Of a stretch of DNA of 19,126 bases, positions 6,042-13,291 are shown piece after piece. This stretch comes from Streptomyces sp. NRRL WC-3549 (GTDB taxonomy: Bacteria; Actinomycetota; Actinomycetes; Streptomycetales; Streptomycetaceae): positions 2,464 through 21,589 of the forward strand of contig NZ_KL585393.1 in the NCBI RefSeq assembly GCF_000721935.1, written 5' to 3'. The notes beneath the pieces are model-generated. The model saw only the letters and a program-made list of their open reading frames with translations, made no database searches and was not told the origin of the DNA. The position numbers and the translations under genes are program-made. Position 1 is the first letter of the stretch, and every line of letters begins with the position of its first letter.

Positions 6042-8627
6042 CTAGAGCTCGCCCTTGCGGGTCAGCTGGTTGAAGCAGATCCAGCCCGGCAGGACCGGCA
6101 GCCACAAGGTCAGCACGCGGTACAGCAGCACCGCGGGCGCGGCGACCTCCTTCGGCAGGCCGACCGCGATCAGCCCCAGCGTCAGTGCGCCCTCGACCGC
6201 CCCCATGCCGCCCGGGGTGGGGGCCGCGGAGCCCAGGGCGTTGCCGGCGAGGAAGACCACCGCGACGCTGGCGTAGCTGAGGTGGGGGACGCCGGGGCCG
6301 CTGAAGGCGCGGATGGAGGCGTCCAGGCAGAGCACGAAGAGGCCGGTCAGCAGGAGCATGCCGCCGATGCCCGTGACGAGCTTCTGCGGGCGCTGCACGA
6401 CGTCGAGCATGCGCGGTACGACTCCGGCGAACAGCGACCGCACCCGTGTCACCACGAACTTCCGCAGGAGCGGGACGGCGGTCACGATCAGCACCAGCAC
6501 GGCGACCGTGAGCAGCCCCGCGATCACCGTCCTGGAGGGCGTGAGCGAGTCGGGTGTGCGTTCGGTGCCCGTCAGGTAGCCGAACAGGGCGAGCAGCAGG
6601 ATGTGGCAGCCGAGCCCGAACAGCTGGGAGGCGCCCACACTCGCGACGGCGAGCCCCGGGCGCACTCCGGCGCGCTGCAGGAAGCGCGTGTTCAGCGCCA
6701 CGCCCCCGACCGCCGCCGGTGCGACGATCTTCACGAACGAACCGGCCACCTGGGCCAGCACCGTCCTGCCGAACGGCACCCGTTCGGGCACGAAGCCCAG
6801 CAGGCTCATGGCCGCCGCGACGTAGCTCAGTGCGGAGAACCCCAGGGCCGCCGCCACCCAGCCCCACTCCGCCTGCTCCACGACGGCGCCGAAGTCCGCC
6901 TCGGTGACCTGTGAGATGAGGAAGTACGCGGCGATGGAACCGGCGATGAAGCTGATCAGGGTGCGCGGTTTGATGCGTTCGAGCCGGACCGGCTCGACCG
7001 GGGCCTGCGGCCGGATCAGCAGCACCTGGCGGCGGATCTGGGCCAGCATGTCCTCCTCGCGGGCCTCTTCCAGGGCATCGTCTATGGCCCGTTTCTCGGC
7101 CTGCTTCTCCGTGCGCAGCGACTTGCGCACCGCCTTGCGGTCGCCGGCCGGCGTGGCGCCGCCCGGCTCCTGCGTCCTGGCCTGCTTGGCCGCCTGCGAG
7201 GCCTCCAGCACCGCGTCGCGTTCGCGCTGCGAACGCTCGCGGGCCAGCCTGCGCAGGGTCGCCCGGGTGGAGCGGCTGAGCGCGATCGGCTGGAGGAGGG
7301 GGAGGCAGTCGGCCACGGCGTCCGGCCCGAGGACGGCCAGCGCCCCGGACACCGCCCGCTCGGCACCGACCCGCAGCCCCGTCGTGGTGAGCAGCTGGGC
7401 GACGTCCATGCGCAGGATCAGATCGCCGGCCGCGATCTCACCGCCCCGCAGGTCCGTGACGAACACCGCGCCGGAACGGTCCACCAGGATCGCGTCCCCG
7501 GTGAGCCTGCGGTGGGCGATCCGCCGCGACTGGAGCGCCCGCACCTGCTGCCAGGCGCCGCGCAGCAGCTCGTCGGTGATCTCCTCGTCCTCCATCGCGT
7601 CCAGCGAGCGCCCGCCGATGTGCTCGTAGACGAGCATCACGGCGTCCGGGCCCAGCTCGGACGTGGCGATCAGCTTGGGCGCGTTGGCCCCGGCGGCGAT
7701 CGCCGCGTACGCGAGCAGGGCCTCCTGCTCCAGGGCCTGGCGCAGTGACTGGATGGAACGGCGCTGGGTGATGCTGCGCAGGGTGAACCGGCGCCACAAC
7801 CGGTAGAAGAACCCCTGGGCCTGCTGTTCCCGGTCGACGACCGTCACGTCCAGGGGAGGGCCGTCCTCCAGGCTGACGAGGTAGCGGCGGCCCCGGTCGC
7901 TCTGGTCGACGCTCTCGGGGCCCTCCTCGGTGCGCATCGCCGCGACCGGGCGGAACCCGACGTGGCGCAGACCGGCCATGAGGTGCTGGCCGGTCGGGCG
8001 TACGTTCGGTGAGCCGACCGCGTACAGCGTGCCGTAGGCCACCGTCCAGCCGATCAGCACCGTCAGGGCGATCGAGAACGGGGTGGTGTAGCCGCCGACG
8101 AGCATGGCGAAGGCGTCCAGGAGCAGTACGACCCAGAGCACGATCCGCCAGCGTGGCCGCCGGGCCATCCCGACCGCCGTCATATAGGCGATGACGGGTG
8201 CGAGATAGCCGTGCACGGGGTCGGTGAGCGCGTCGCCCGGCTGGGGCTGGGTCAGCGCGTCCCGGATCGTCCCGGGGGCCGACCTGGCCACCCAGAGGTC
8301 GGTGGCCAGGGTCACCCCGTGGGCGAGCACGGCGGCGAGCACCCCGTCCGCGATGCGCAGCCCGTCACGTTTGATCAGGCGTTCGATCGCGAAGGCGACC
8401 GGTACGAGCAGCACGGCGATGCTGGAGACCAGCCCGGCGAGCTTGATCAGCAGATCGGGCGCCTGGTCGGTGCCCTTGGAGATGTCGTGTTCGAGGCCGG
8501 TCGTGGTGTTCTGGGCGAAGGCGGCGACGGCGAGGAGCAGCACGACGGCCGCGACGCCGATGAGGAGCCGCAGCAGATCGGAGGGGCGGTGCACACGGGC
8601 GGGCAGCAGCGGTTCGTCGCCCGACAC
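6042..8627 (-). CDS. Membrane fusion protein: six-TM domain, kinase-like domain and PF03706 lipid-flippase domain
   Basis: The conserved part is 861 aa in the frame ending at 6042. Residues ~17-205 hold about six membrane segments. Residues ~225-450 look like a degenerate aminoglycoside/ABC1-type kinase: a VYEHIGG hinge, His372 in AHRRLTGDAIL at the catalytic-loop position and Asp392 in TDLRGGE at the DFG position, but no Asn at the metal-binding position. A charged coiled stretch (~450-530) leads to about eight more segments with APTPGGMGAVEG and LLYRVLTLWLP, hallmarks of the lysylphosphatidylglycerol synthase/flippase transmembrane family (PF03706, as in MprF). It probably moves or binds a lipid or polyprenyl carrier. 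GTG 8627 lacks a Shine-Dalgarno and lies inside a 20-bp duplication. The native start was probably GTG 8830 in another frame (see the separate entry), so the 5' end is doubtful. Confidence 0.85.
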   Translation of the reverse strand: MSGDEPLLPARVHRPSDLLRLLIGVAAVVLLLAVAAFAQNTTTGLEHDISKGTDQAPDLLIKLAGLVSSIAVLLVPVAFAIERLIKRDGLRIADGVLAAVLAHGVTLATDLWVARSAPGTIRDALTQPQPGDALTDPVHGYLAPVIAYMTAVGMARRPRWRIVLWVVLLLDAFAMLVGGYTTPFSIALTVLIGWTVAYGTLYAVGSPNVRPTGQHLMAGLRHVGFRPVAAMRTEEGPESVDQSDRGRRYLVSLEDGPPLDVTVVDREQQAQGFFYRLWRRFTLRSITQRRSIQSLRQALEQEALLAYAAIAAGANAPKLIATSELGPDAVMLVYEHIGGRSLDAMEDEEITDELLRGAWQQVRALQSRRIAHRRLTGDAILVDRSGAVFVTDLRGGEIAAGDLILRMDVAQLLTTTGLRVGAERAVSGALAVLGPDAVADCLPLLQPIALSRSTRATLRRLARERSQRERDAVLEASQAAKQARTQEPGGATPAGDRKAVRKSLRTEKQAEKRAIDDALEEAREEDMLAQIRRQVLLIRPQAPVEPVRLERIKPRTLISFIAGSIAAYFLISQVTEADFGAVVEQAEWGWVAAALGFSALSYVAAAMSLLGFVPERVPFGRTVLAQVAGSFVKIVAPAAVGGVALNTRFLQRAGVRPGLAVASVGASQLFGLGCHILLLALFGYLTGTERTPDSLTPSRTVIAGLLTVAVLVLIVTAVPLLRKFVVTRVRSLFAGVVPRMLDVVQRPQKLVTGIGGMLLLTGLFVLCLDASIRAFSGPGVPHLSYASVAVVFLAGNALGSAAPTPGGMGAVEGALTLGLIAVGLPKEVAAPAVLLYRVLTLWLPVLPGWICFNQLTRKGEL

Positions 8628-8830
8628 GTGGTCGGGTCGCCCGACACGTGGTCGGCCGCCGCGGACGACGCGAGGGTGGAACCGGCGAGGTGGTGCCCCG
8701 GGGAGTCCTCCGGGTCACCGGACGCCCCGGGGGCCGTCCGGGCGTCGTCGGACTCCGGGGGGCCCGACGTGCCAGTTCCGCCCCGGCGCGGCTCCGCGTC
8801 GGAGGCGTCCGCCGCCTTCGGTGGCTGCAC
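8447..8830 (-). pseudogene. Displaced 5' end of the flippase-fusion gene, frameshifted by a 20-bp duplication
   Basis: GTG 8830 has a perfect AAGGAG (plus-strand 8837-8842) with a 6-nt spacer. It opens a hydrophilic Pro/Ala/Asp-rich frame that runs into ADHVSGD at the tandem repeat. After the second repeat copy the frame becomes unrelated, Cys- and Arg-rich sequence until the stop at 8447 (127 aa). If one 20-bp copy is removed, this frame continues directly into EPLLPARVHRPSD of the membrane protein, giving one 922-aa product. So the segment upstream of about 8636 is very probably the original N-terminal tail. A GTG at 8878 in the same frame has no good binding site. It is either a real frameshift or an assembly error. 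Confidence 0.65.
8616..8655. repeat. Perfect 20-bp tandem duplication (2 copies)
   Basis: The unit gtcgcccgacacgtggtcgg occupies 8616-8635 and again 8636-8655 without mismatch, and flanking bases do not extend it. Each unit contains the short inverted repeat CCGAC-ACGTG-GTCGG, which could promote slippage. Twenty is not a multiple of three, so the extra copy changes frame within the flippase-fusion gene. Confidence 0.97.
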
Positions 8831-8836
8831 GCCCCG

Positions 8837-8842
8837 CTCCTT
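8837..8842 (-). promoter_or_regulatory. Shine-Dalgarno AAGGAG deciding the ancestral start at 8830
   Basis: On the minus strand AAGGAG is followed by a 6-nt spacer and GTG 8830. No comparable purine-rich site precedes GTG 8627, the first start in the frame of the membrane protein. This is the main evidence that translation originally began at 8830. Confidence 0.6.
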
Positions 8843-8958
8843 CGTCGCCTCGGAATGCTCTTCGTGTTCTCGTATCACCGGTCACCGCCCGCACGATGGT
8901 GGCACGGCCTGCAGACAGACGGGGGCATCAGGGTGCATTGCGCGGACGCGCGAAGCGC

Positions 8959-8988
8959 AACATACGCTTCTTTGCCTCCGTGTGTCCT
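8959..8988 (-). promoter_or_regulatory. Possible promoter for the flippase-fusion gene, with a dyad over its -10
   Basis: On the minus strand AGGACA (plus 8983-8988) and TATGTT (plus 8959-8964) are separated by 18 nt, a fair match to a housekeeping promoter. The -10 falls inside an inverted repeat GAAGCG-N7-CGCTTC (8952-8970), which could be an operator. The assignment is by eye only. Confidence 0.3.
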
Positions 8989-8995
8989 CCGTGTG
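8975..8995. repeat. Direct repeat CCTCCGTGTG, period 11
   Basis: CCTCCGTGTG occurs at 8975-8984 and again at 8986-8995, one helical turn apart, in the divergent intergenic region. It overlaps the putative -35 for the minus-strand gene and lies just upstream of the damage-type promoter of the plus-strand gene. It may be a tandem activator or repressor site. Confidence 0.5.
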
Positions 8996-9021
8996 ATCAG
9001 CGTGACACCGAACCCGCACGG

Positions 9022-9044
9022 TTGTCGGTGGTGTGCGGCAGGAT
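9022..9044 (+). promoter_or_regulatory. RecA-NDp/PafBC-type DNA-damage promoter of the ATL gene
   Basis: TTGTCGGTG (9022-9030), an 8-nt spacer and CAGGAT (9039-9044) match the actinobacterial LexA-independent damage promoter TTGTCRGTG-N8-TANNNT, with one deviation (C for T) in the -10. The -10 is followed by 7 nt and ATG 9052, the spacing expected if the transcript begins at the start codon. The adnB promoter at 13262 has the same layout and spacing. Confidence 0.75.
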
Positions 9045-9051
9045 GTACCGG

Positions 9052-9486
9052 ATGAGCGAAGACCGGACGAGCGACGGCGCCACCGGGGACGCCCCGGAGG
9101 CGGCCGGACTGCCCGGGTACGCGGAGCGGGTCCTGGACGTCGCGGACCTGATCCCGCCGGGCCGCGTGATGACCTACGGCGACATCGCGGAGTGGCTCGG
9201 CGAGGGCGGGCCCCGGCAGGTCGGACGGGTGATGGCGCTCTACGGCGCCGCCGCGTCCTGGTGGCGCGTCGTGCGCTCCGACGGCACGCTGCTGGGCGGC
9301 CACGAGCTGCGGGCGCTGGACCGCTACCGCGAGGAGGGCACCCCCCTGCGCGAGGCCTCCCGCGGTACGGACGGACACCTTCCGCGCATCGACATGAGAC
9401 GCGCCAGGTGGGACGGCACCACCGGCGGTGCCGACGGTCCGGGTGACGGCGGCCGCCCGGACGGAGGCGAGAAAGCTCACAGGTGA
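9052..9486 (+). CDS. Alkyltransferase-like DNA-binding protein (MGMT family, Cys-less)
   Basis: This 144-aa protein carries the DNA-binding half of O6-alkylguanine-DNA alkyltransferases: IPPGRVMTYGDIAEWLG, then GPRQVGRVMA with the Arg of the base-flipping helix. At the active-site loop the usual PCHRV is replaced by SWWRV, with Trp70 at the position of the alkyl-accepting Cys. It therefore cannot transfer alkyl groups and should act as an ATL, which binds alkylated guanine and channels it into nucleotide excision repair. The ~40-residue Gly/Asp-rich tail is likely disordered. I chose ATG 9052 because it lies exactly 7 nt after a damage-type -10; ATG 9043 and GTG 9031 are in frame but would sit inside that promoter. 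The gene diverges from the flippase-fusion gene and precedes the helicase pair. Confidence 0.9.
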   Translation: MSEDRTSDGATGDAPEAAGLPGYAERVLDVADLIPPGRVMTYGDIAEWLGEGGPRQVGRVMALYGAAASWWRVVRSDGTLLGGHELRALDRYREEGTPLREASRGTDGHLPRIDMRRARWDGTTGGADGPGDGGRPDGGEKAHR

Positions 9487-9502
9487 CGGCTTCGGCCGTC
9501 GC
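9483..9502 (+). terminator. Hairpin with TTCG tetraloop over the ATL stop codon
   Basis: GACGGC (9485-9490) and GCCGTC (9495-9500) enclose a TTCG tetraloop, extended by one wobble and one G-C pair. It begins inside the ATL stop codon. There is no U tract. It may act as a terminator or mRNA-stabilising stem. Confidence 0.45.
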
Positions 9503-9504
9503 AC

Positions 9505-9539
9505 CGGGCGGACCGGGGCGCCGGGCCGGTGACCGCCCG
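9505..9539 (+). terminator. Second GC-rich hairpin downstream of the ATL gene
   Basis: CGGGCGG-ACCGG (9505-9516) pairs with CCGGT-GA-CCGCCCG (9526-9539), leaving a 2-nt bulge and a 9-nt loop. It lies directly after the TTCG hairpin. Together they may end ATL transcription before the helicase genes. The remaining gap to 9765 shows no convincing promoter. Confidence 0.4.
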
Positions 9540-9765
9540 GGGCCCGGCCACCGGACCCGCCGCGAGGTGAACGGCTGTGTGACCGGCAGCCACGTGACGA
9601 GCGACGCAGTCCGCGCGCCGTGTTCCGCCCCGCGGCTCGCGTAGCGTCGTCAGCGCGCGGCACCGGGCTCCCGTCCCCACCTCTTCCCGCGGGCGCCGCG
9701 CCCCGCCCCGAGCAGACCGAGTACACCCCGTACCTCCCGTACACCCACCAGGACCGGCGAACCAC

Positions 9766-12111
9766 GTGAGCTCCTCCCCCACCACCCGGAACAGCCCGCA
9801 CCGTCAGGCACGGCGGCGGGCCCCGGGTGCGTACCGGCTGGTGCGTACGCCGCCGGGCTCCGTGCCCCCTCCTGTCCTGGACGCGGCGCAGCGCGCGGTG
9901 GTTGACCACCGGGACGGGCCGCTGCTGGTCCTGGCCGGGCCGGGCACCGGTAAGACGACGACGCTCGTCGAGGCGGTCGCCGCACGGGTCGCCTCGGGGA
10001 CCGATCCCGCCCGGATGCTGGTCCTGACCTTCAGCCGCAAGGCGGCGGTGGAGCTGCGCGACCGCATGACCGCCAGGCTCGGCGGCGCCCGGGGCCCGCA
10101 GGCCACCACCTTCCACTCGTACTGCTACGCGCTGGTCCGCGCCCACCAGGACGCCGACCTGTTCGCCGACCCGCTGCGCCTGCTGTCCGGACCGGAGCAG
10201 GACGTCGCGGTGCGGGAACTCCTCGCCGGACAGGCCGGCCTGGAACGGACCGGGCTCGCGCATGTGCGCTGGCCCGACGAACTGCGGGCCTGCCTGACCA
10301 CCCGGGGCTTCGCCGACGAGGTGCGCGCGGTGCTCGCCCGCAGCCGCGAACTGGGCCTCGGCCCCGACGCCCTCGCCGCCTTCGCCCGCCGTACCGGCCG
10401 CCCGGACTGGAGCGCGGCCGCGCAGTTCCTCGCCGAATACCTGGACGTCCTCGACGCGCAGGGCGTCCTGGACTACGCGGAACTGGTCCACCGGGCCGTC
10501 CTGCTCGCCGAACGGCCCGAGGTCGCGAGCCGGCTCGCCGAGAGCTACGACGCGGTCTTCGTCGACGAGTACCAGGACACCGACCCCTCCCAGGTACGGC
10601 TGCTGCACGCGCTGACCGGCAACCGGACGGCCGCGCCCGGCACCGGCGGCGGCCGCACCCTGATCGCCTTCGGCGATCCGGACCAGTCGATCTACGCCTT
10701 CCGGGGCGCCGACGTGAACGGCATCCTCGACTTCCCGGACACCTTCCGCCGCTTCGACGGCGCGCCCGCCCCGGTCGGCGTGCTCACCACCTCCCGCCGG
10801 TCCGGCGCACGACTGCTGGCCGCGACCCGGCTGCTCACCCGCCGTATGCCGCTGACCCGCCTGCCCTCGGACAAGGTCCGCGCCCACCGGGAGCTGTCCG
10901 CCGTACGCGAGGGCGGCCGTGTCGAGACGTACACCTATCCGACCGCGTCCGCCGAGCTGGAGAACATCGCCGACCTCCTGCGGCGCGCACACCTGGAGGA
11001 CGGCGTGCCCTGGAGGGACATGGCGGTGCTCGTGCGCGCCGGAGGGCGTTCGCTCCCCTCCGTGCGCCGTGCGCTGACCTCCGCGGGGGTGCCCCTGGAG
11101 GTGGACGGGGACGATCTCGCCCTGCGCCACGAGCCCGCCGTCGCCCCTCTTCTGACCGCGCTGCGCACGGTCGCCACGGCGGCTCTGGGGCACCCCGGTG
11201 GCGAGACGCCCCGGGGCGCCGGCCCGGAGGGCACGGGCGACGACGCGGCCGGCACGGCCGGTGAGGAGACCGCGGCCCCGGGGGGCGGCGGGGAAACGGC
11301 CGCCCCGGGGGACGACCGGGCGGCGGACCCGGCCGAAGAGGGAGCCCACCGGATCGACACCGAGACGGCGCTCACCCTGCTCACCTCCCCCCTCGGCTCC
11401 ATGGACGCCGCCGATCTACGCCGCCTCGGCCGCGCCCTGCGCGACGAGGAACGGGCAGCCGGCAACCGGCTGCCGCCGCCCTCGGGGGAGCTGCTGGCCC
11501 GGGCGCTCGCCGAGCCCGAACGCCTGGTCACCCACGATCCGGCGTACGCCCGAGGGGCCCAGCGCCTCGGCGCGCTCCTGCGCACGGCACGCGAACTCCT
11601 CGAAGGCGGCGGCACCGCCGAGGAAGCCCTGTGGACCCTGTGGGACGGCACCCCCTGGCCCGGCAGGCTGGAACGGGCCGCCCTGCGCGGCGGTGCCGCC
11701 GGCCGCAACGCCGACCGGGACCTCGACGCCGTCTGCGCCCTGTTCGACGCGGCGGCCCGCGCCGAGGAACGCACCGGGGGACGCGGCGCGCTCAACTTCC
11801 TGGAGGAGGTCGACGCCCAGGACATCGCCGCCGACACCCTCTCCCGGCGTTCGGTGCGCCCGGACGCCGTACGGCTGATGACGGCGCACCGCTCCAAGGG
11901 CCTGGAGTGGCGCGTGGTGGTCGTCGCCGGGGTGCAGGAAGGGCTCTGGCCGGACCTCCGCCGCCGGGGCTCCCTCCTGGAGGCGGACCGGATCGGGCGG
12001 GACGGCCTGGCGGAACCGCTCACCCCGGGAGCCCTGCTCGCCGAGGAACGCCGCCTCTTCTACGTTGCCGCCACCCGTGCGCGTGAACGGCTCGTCGTCA
12101 CCGCCGTCTAG
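9766..12111 (+). CDS. Surviving motor fragment of AdnA: UvrD-like helicase, 781 aa
   Basis: All superfamily 1 motor motifs are present in order: Q-region LDAAQRAVV, Walker A GPGTGKTT (residues 58-65, Lys63), motif Ia LTFSRKAA, Walker B DEYQD (267-271), motif III GDPDQSIYAFRGAD, motif V LMTAHRSKGLEW and motif VI FYVAATRARERL. The premature TAG falls four codons after RERL, so the motor is complete and the nuclease is absent. A low-complexity Gly/Ala/Glu/Asp insertion (about residues 475-525) interrupts domain 2. The GTG 9766 start has only a weak AGGA upstream; I kept it because it leaves a normal N-terminus ahead of the Q-region. A motor-only AdnA could still bind AdnB or translocate, but that is conjecture. 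Confidence 0.8.
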   Translation: MSSSPTTRNSPHRQARRRAPGAYRLVRTPPGSVPPPVLDAAQRAVVDHRDGPLLVLAGPGTGKTTTLVEAVAARVASGTDPARMLVLTFSRKAAVELRDRMTARLGGARGPQATTFHSYCYALVRAHQDADLFADPLRLLSGPEQDVAVRELLAGQAGLERTGLAHVRWPDELRACLTTRGFADEVRAVLARSRELGLGPDALAAFARRTGRPDWSAAAQFLAEYLDVLDAQGVLDYAELVHRAVLLAERPEVASRLAESYDAVFVDEYQDTDPSQVRLLHALTGNRTAAPGTGGGRTLIAFGDPDQSIYAFRGADVNGILDFPDTFRRFDGAPAPVGVLTTSRRSGARLLAATRLLTRRMPLTRLPSDKVRAHRELSAVREGGRVETYTYPTASAELENIADLLRRAHLEDGVPWRDMAVLVRAGGRSLPSVRRALTSAGVPLEVDGDDLALRHEPAVAPLLTALRTVATAALGHPGGETPRGAGPEGTGDDAAGTAGEETAAPGGGGETAAPGDDRAADPAEEGAHRIDTETALTLLTSPLGSMDAADLRRLGRALRDEERAAGNRLPPPSGELLARALAEPERLVTHDPAYARGAQRLGALLRTARELLEGGGTAEEALWTLWDGTPWPGRLERAALRGGAAGRNADRDLDAVCALFDAAARAEERTGGRGALNFLEEVDAQDIAADTLSRRSVRPDAVRLMTAHRSKGLEWRVVVVAGVQEGLWPDLRRRGSLLEADRIGRDGLAEPLTPGALLAEERRLFYVAATRARERLVVTAV

Positions 12112-12122
12112 TCACCGCCGTC
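12095..12122. repeat. 14-bp tandem duplication (one mismatch) causing stop and frameshift in adnA
   Basis: TCGTCACCGCCGTC (12095-12108) is followed by TAGTCACCGCCGTC (12109-12122), identical except for C to A at the second base. That substitution creates the in-frame TAG. Removing one copy restores the frame between the motor and nuclease domains. Confidence 0.95.
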
Positions 12123-12176
12123 AAGGCCCCCGCCGACGACGGGGACCAGCCGTCCCGGTTCCTCACCGAGCTCGGC

Positions 12177-13235
12177 GTGGAGCCCCGGGACGTCACGGGC
12201 CGGCCCCGTCGCCCCCTCGCGGTCGCCGCACTCGTCGCGGAGCTCCGGGCGACCACCGTCGACCCCGCGGCGTCCCAGGCCCTCCGTGACGCCGCCGCCC
12301 AACGGCTGGCCCGGCTCGCCGCGCTCACCGACGACGAGGGCCACCCCCTCGTGCCCGCGGCCCACCCGTACCGCTGGTGGGGGCTGAACGAGCCGACGCG
12401 TTCCGAGGTCCCGCTGCGCGACCGGGACCGCCCGGTCGTCCTCTCCGGGAGCGCGCTCGACCAGCTCGCCAACACCTGCGCCCTCCAGTGGTTCCTGGGC
12501 CGCGAGGTGAAGGCCGACGCCCCCGCGACGGCGGCCCAGGGCTTCGGCAACGTCGTCCACGTCCTCGCCGACGAGGTGGCGTCCGGCAGCACCCCCGCCG
12601 ACCTGGACGTCCTCATGGAACGCCTCGACTCCGTGTGGAACGGCCTGGTCTTCGACGCCCCCTGGAAGTCGGCGCAGGAGAAGGACCAGGCACGGGCCGC
12701 CCTGGAGCGCTTCCTGCACTGGCACGTCATGGACCGCGCCGGCCGCACCCCCGTCGCGGGCGAACACGGATTCGACGTGACCCTGGAGGCGGGCGACTAC
12801 GCCGTCCGGATCCGGGGATCCATGGACCGCGTCGAGCAGGACGCCGAGGGCCGGGCGTACGTCGTCGACTTCAAGACCGGCAAGGCCGCACCCACCAAGG
12901 ACGAGGTGGCGGCCCACCCCCAGCTCGCCGTCTACCAGCTCGCGATCCGGGAAGGCGCCGTCGACGAGGTGTTCGACGGCCGCCGCCCCGCGTCGGGCGG
13001 GGCCGAGCTCGTACAGCTGCGCCAAGGGGCTCCGAAGAAGGAGGGCGGCGACGCCCTGCCCAAGGTGCAGGGCCAGGAACCGCTGGCCGGCGAGTGGGTC
13101 TCCGATCTGCTGGCGACGGCGGCCGGCCGCGTCCTGGACGAGCGCTTCACCCCCAGCACCGGCCAGCACTGCGCCCACTGCGCCTTCCGGGCCTCGTGCA
13201 GCGCACAGCCGGAGGGCCGTCATGTCGTCGAATGA
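12177..13235 (+). CDS. Nuclease fragment of AdnA: RecB-family nuclease with probable Fe-S cluster
   Basis: This is the C-terminal part of the AdnA-like protein in the shifted frame; 352 aa if translation re-initiates at GTG 12177, which has no good Shine-Dalgarno. Nuclease motifs are intact: His128 in GFGNVVH, Asp217 in GSMDRV, Asp231 and Lys233 in VVDFKTG, and QLAVYQL. Cys101, Cys332, Cys335 and Cys341 form the C...CxxCx5C pattern of AddB/Cas4-type Fe-S nucleases. Conservation of every catalytic residue suggests the disruption is recent, or absent from the real genome. It ends 56 bp before adnB, and that gap contains adnB's own damage-type promoter. Confidence 0.75.
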   Translation: MEPRDVTGRPRRPLAVAALVAELRATTVDPAASQALRDAAAQRLARLAALTDDEGHPLVPAAHPYRWWGLNEPTRSEVPLRDRDRPVVLSGSALDQLANTCALQWFLGREVKADAPATAAQGFGNVVHVLADEVASGSTPADLDVLMERLDSVWNGLVFDAPWKSAQEKDQARAALERFLHWHVMDRAGRTPVAGEHGFDVTLEAGDYAVRIRGSMDRVEQDAEGRAYVVDFKTGKAAPTKDEVAAHPQLAVYQLAIREGAVDEVFDGRRPASGGAELVQLRQGAPKKEGGDALPKVQGQEPLAGEWVSDLLATAAGRVLDERFTPSTGQHCAHCAFRASCSAQPEGRHVVE

Positions 13236-13261
13236 CGTCCTGCCGCGGCGTCACGGACGGG

Positions 13262-13284
13262 TTGTCGGTGGTCCCGGTTAGCCT
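13262..13284 (+). promoter_or_regulatory. RecA-NDp/PafBC-type DNA-damage promoter of adnB
   Basis: TTGTCGGTG (13262-13270), an 8-nt spacer and TAGCCT (13279-13284) are a complete match to TTGTCRGTG-N8-TANNNT. Seven nucleotides later lies GTG 13292, so the mRNA is probably leaderless and the start is fixed by this spacing. The promoter sits in the 56-bp gap after the adnA stop, letting adnB be induced independently of adnA. Confidence 0.85.
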
Positions 13285-13291
13285 CTGTCGG

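Larger units (their letters stand above)
9766..13235 (+). pseudogene. adnA: AdnA-like helicase-nuclease, interrupted by a 14-bp tandem duplication
   Basis: The locus encodes one UvrD-type motor followed by a RecB-family nuclease, the layout of actinobacterial AdnA, the partner of AdnB in the double-strand-break resection machine AdnAB. In this sequence the frame is broken at 12095-12122. The first frame stops at TAG 12109-12111 and the nuclease continues in another frame to TGA 13233-13235. Deleting 14 bp (12097-12110) gives ...VVTAVKAPADDG... and a single 1151-aa protein of normal family size. The two halves are described separately below. If the break is real, the cell either lacks AdnA nuclease or makes motor and nuclease as separate chains. 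If it is an assembly artefact, the gene is intact. Naming it AdnA rather than AdnB rests on its GPGTGKT Walker motif, the Cys-cluster nuclease and gene order, from memory of the mycobacterial pair. Confidence 0.75.

Noticed and set aside
8992..9008. CRP-like site TGTGA-N6-TGACA
   Set aside because: The second half should read TCACA. The match is partial and by chance plausible at this length.
9008..9030. LexA/SOS box near GAAC...GGTT upstream of the ATL gene
   Set aside because: The half-sites do not form GAAC-N4-GTTC. Only a weak bulged dyad is present, and the TTGTCRGTG-N8 motif explains the region better.
8875..11349. An 824-codon minus-strand frame opposite the ATL and adnA genes
   Set aside because: It is compositionally biased (Gly/Arg/Ala) and lies opposite well-conserved UvrD motifs. 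It is an antisense artefact of codon bias.
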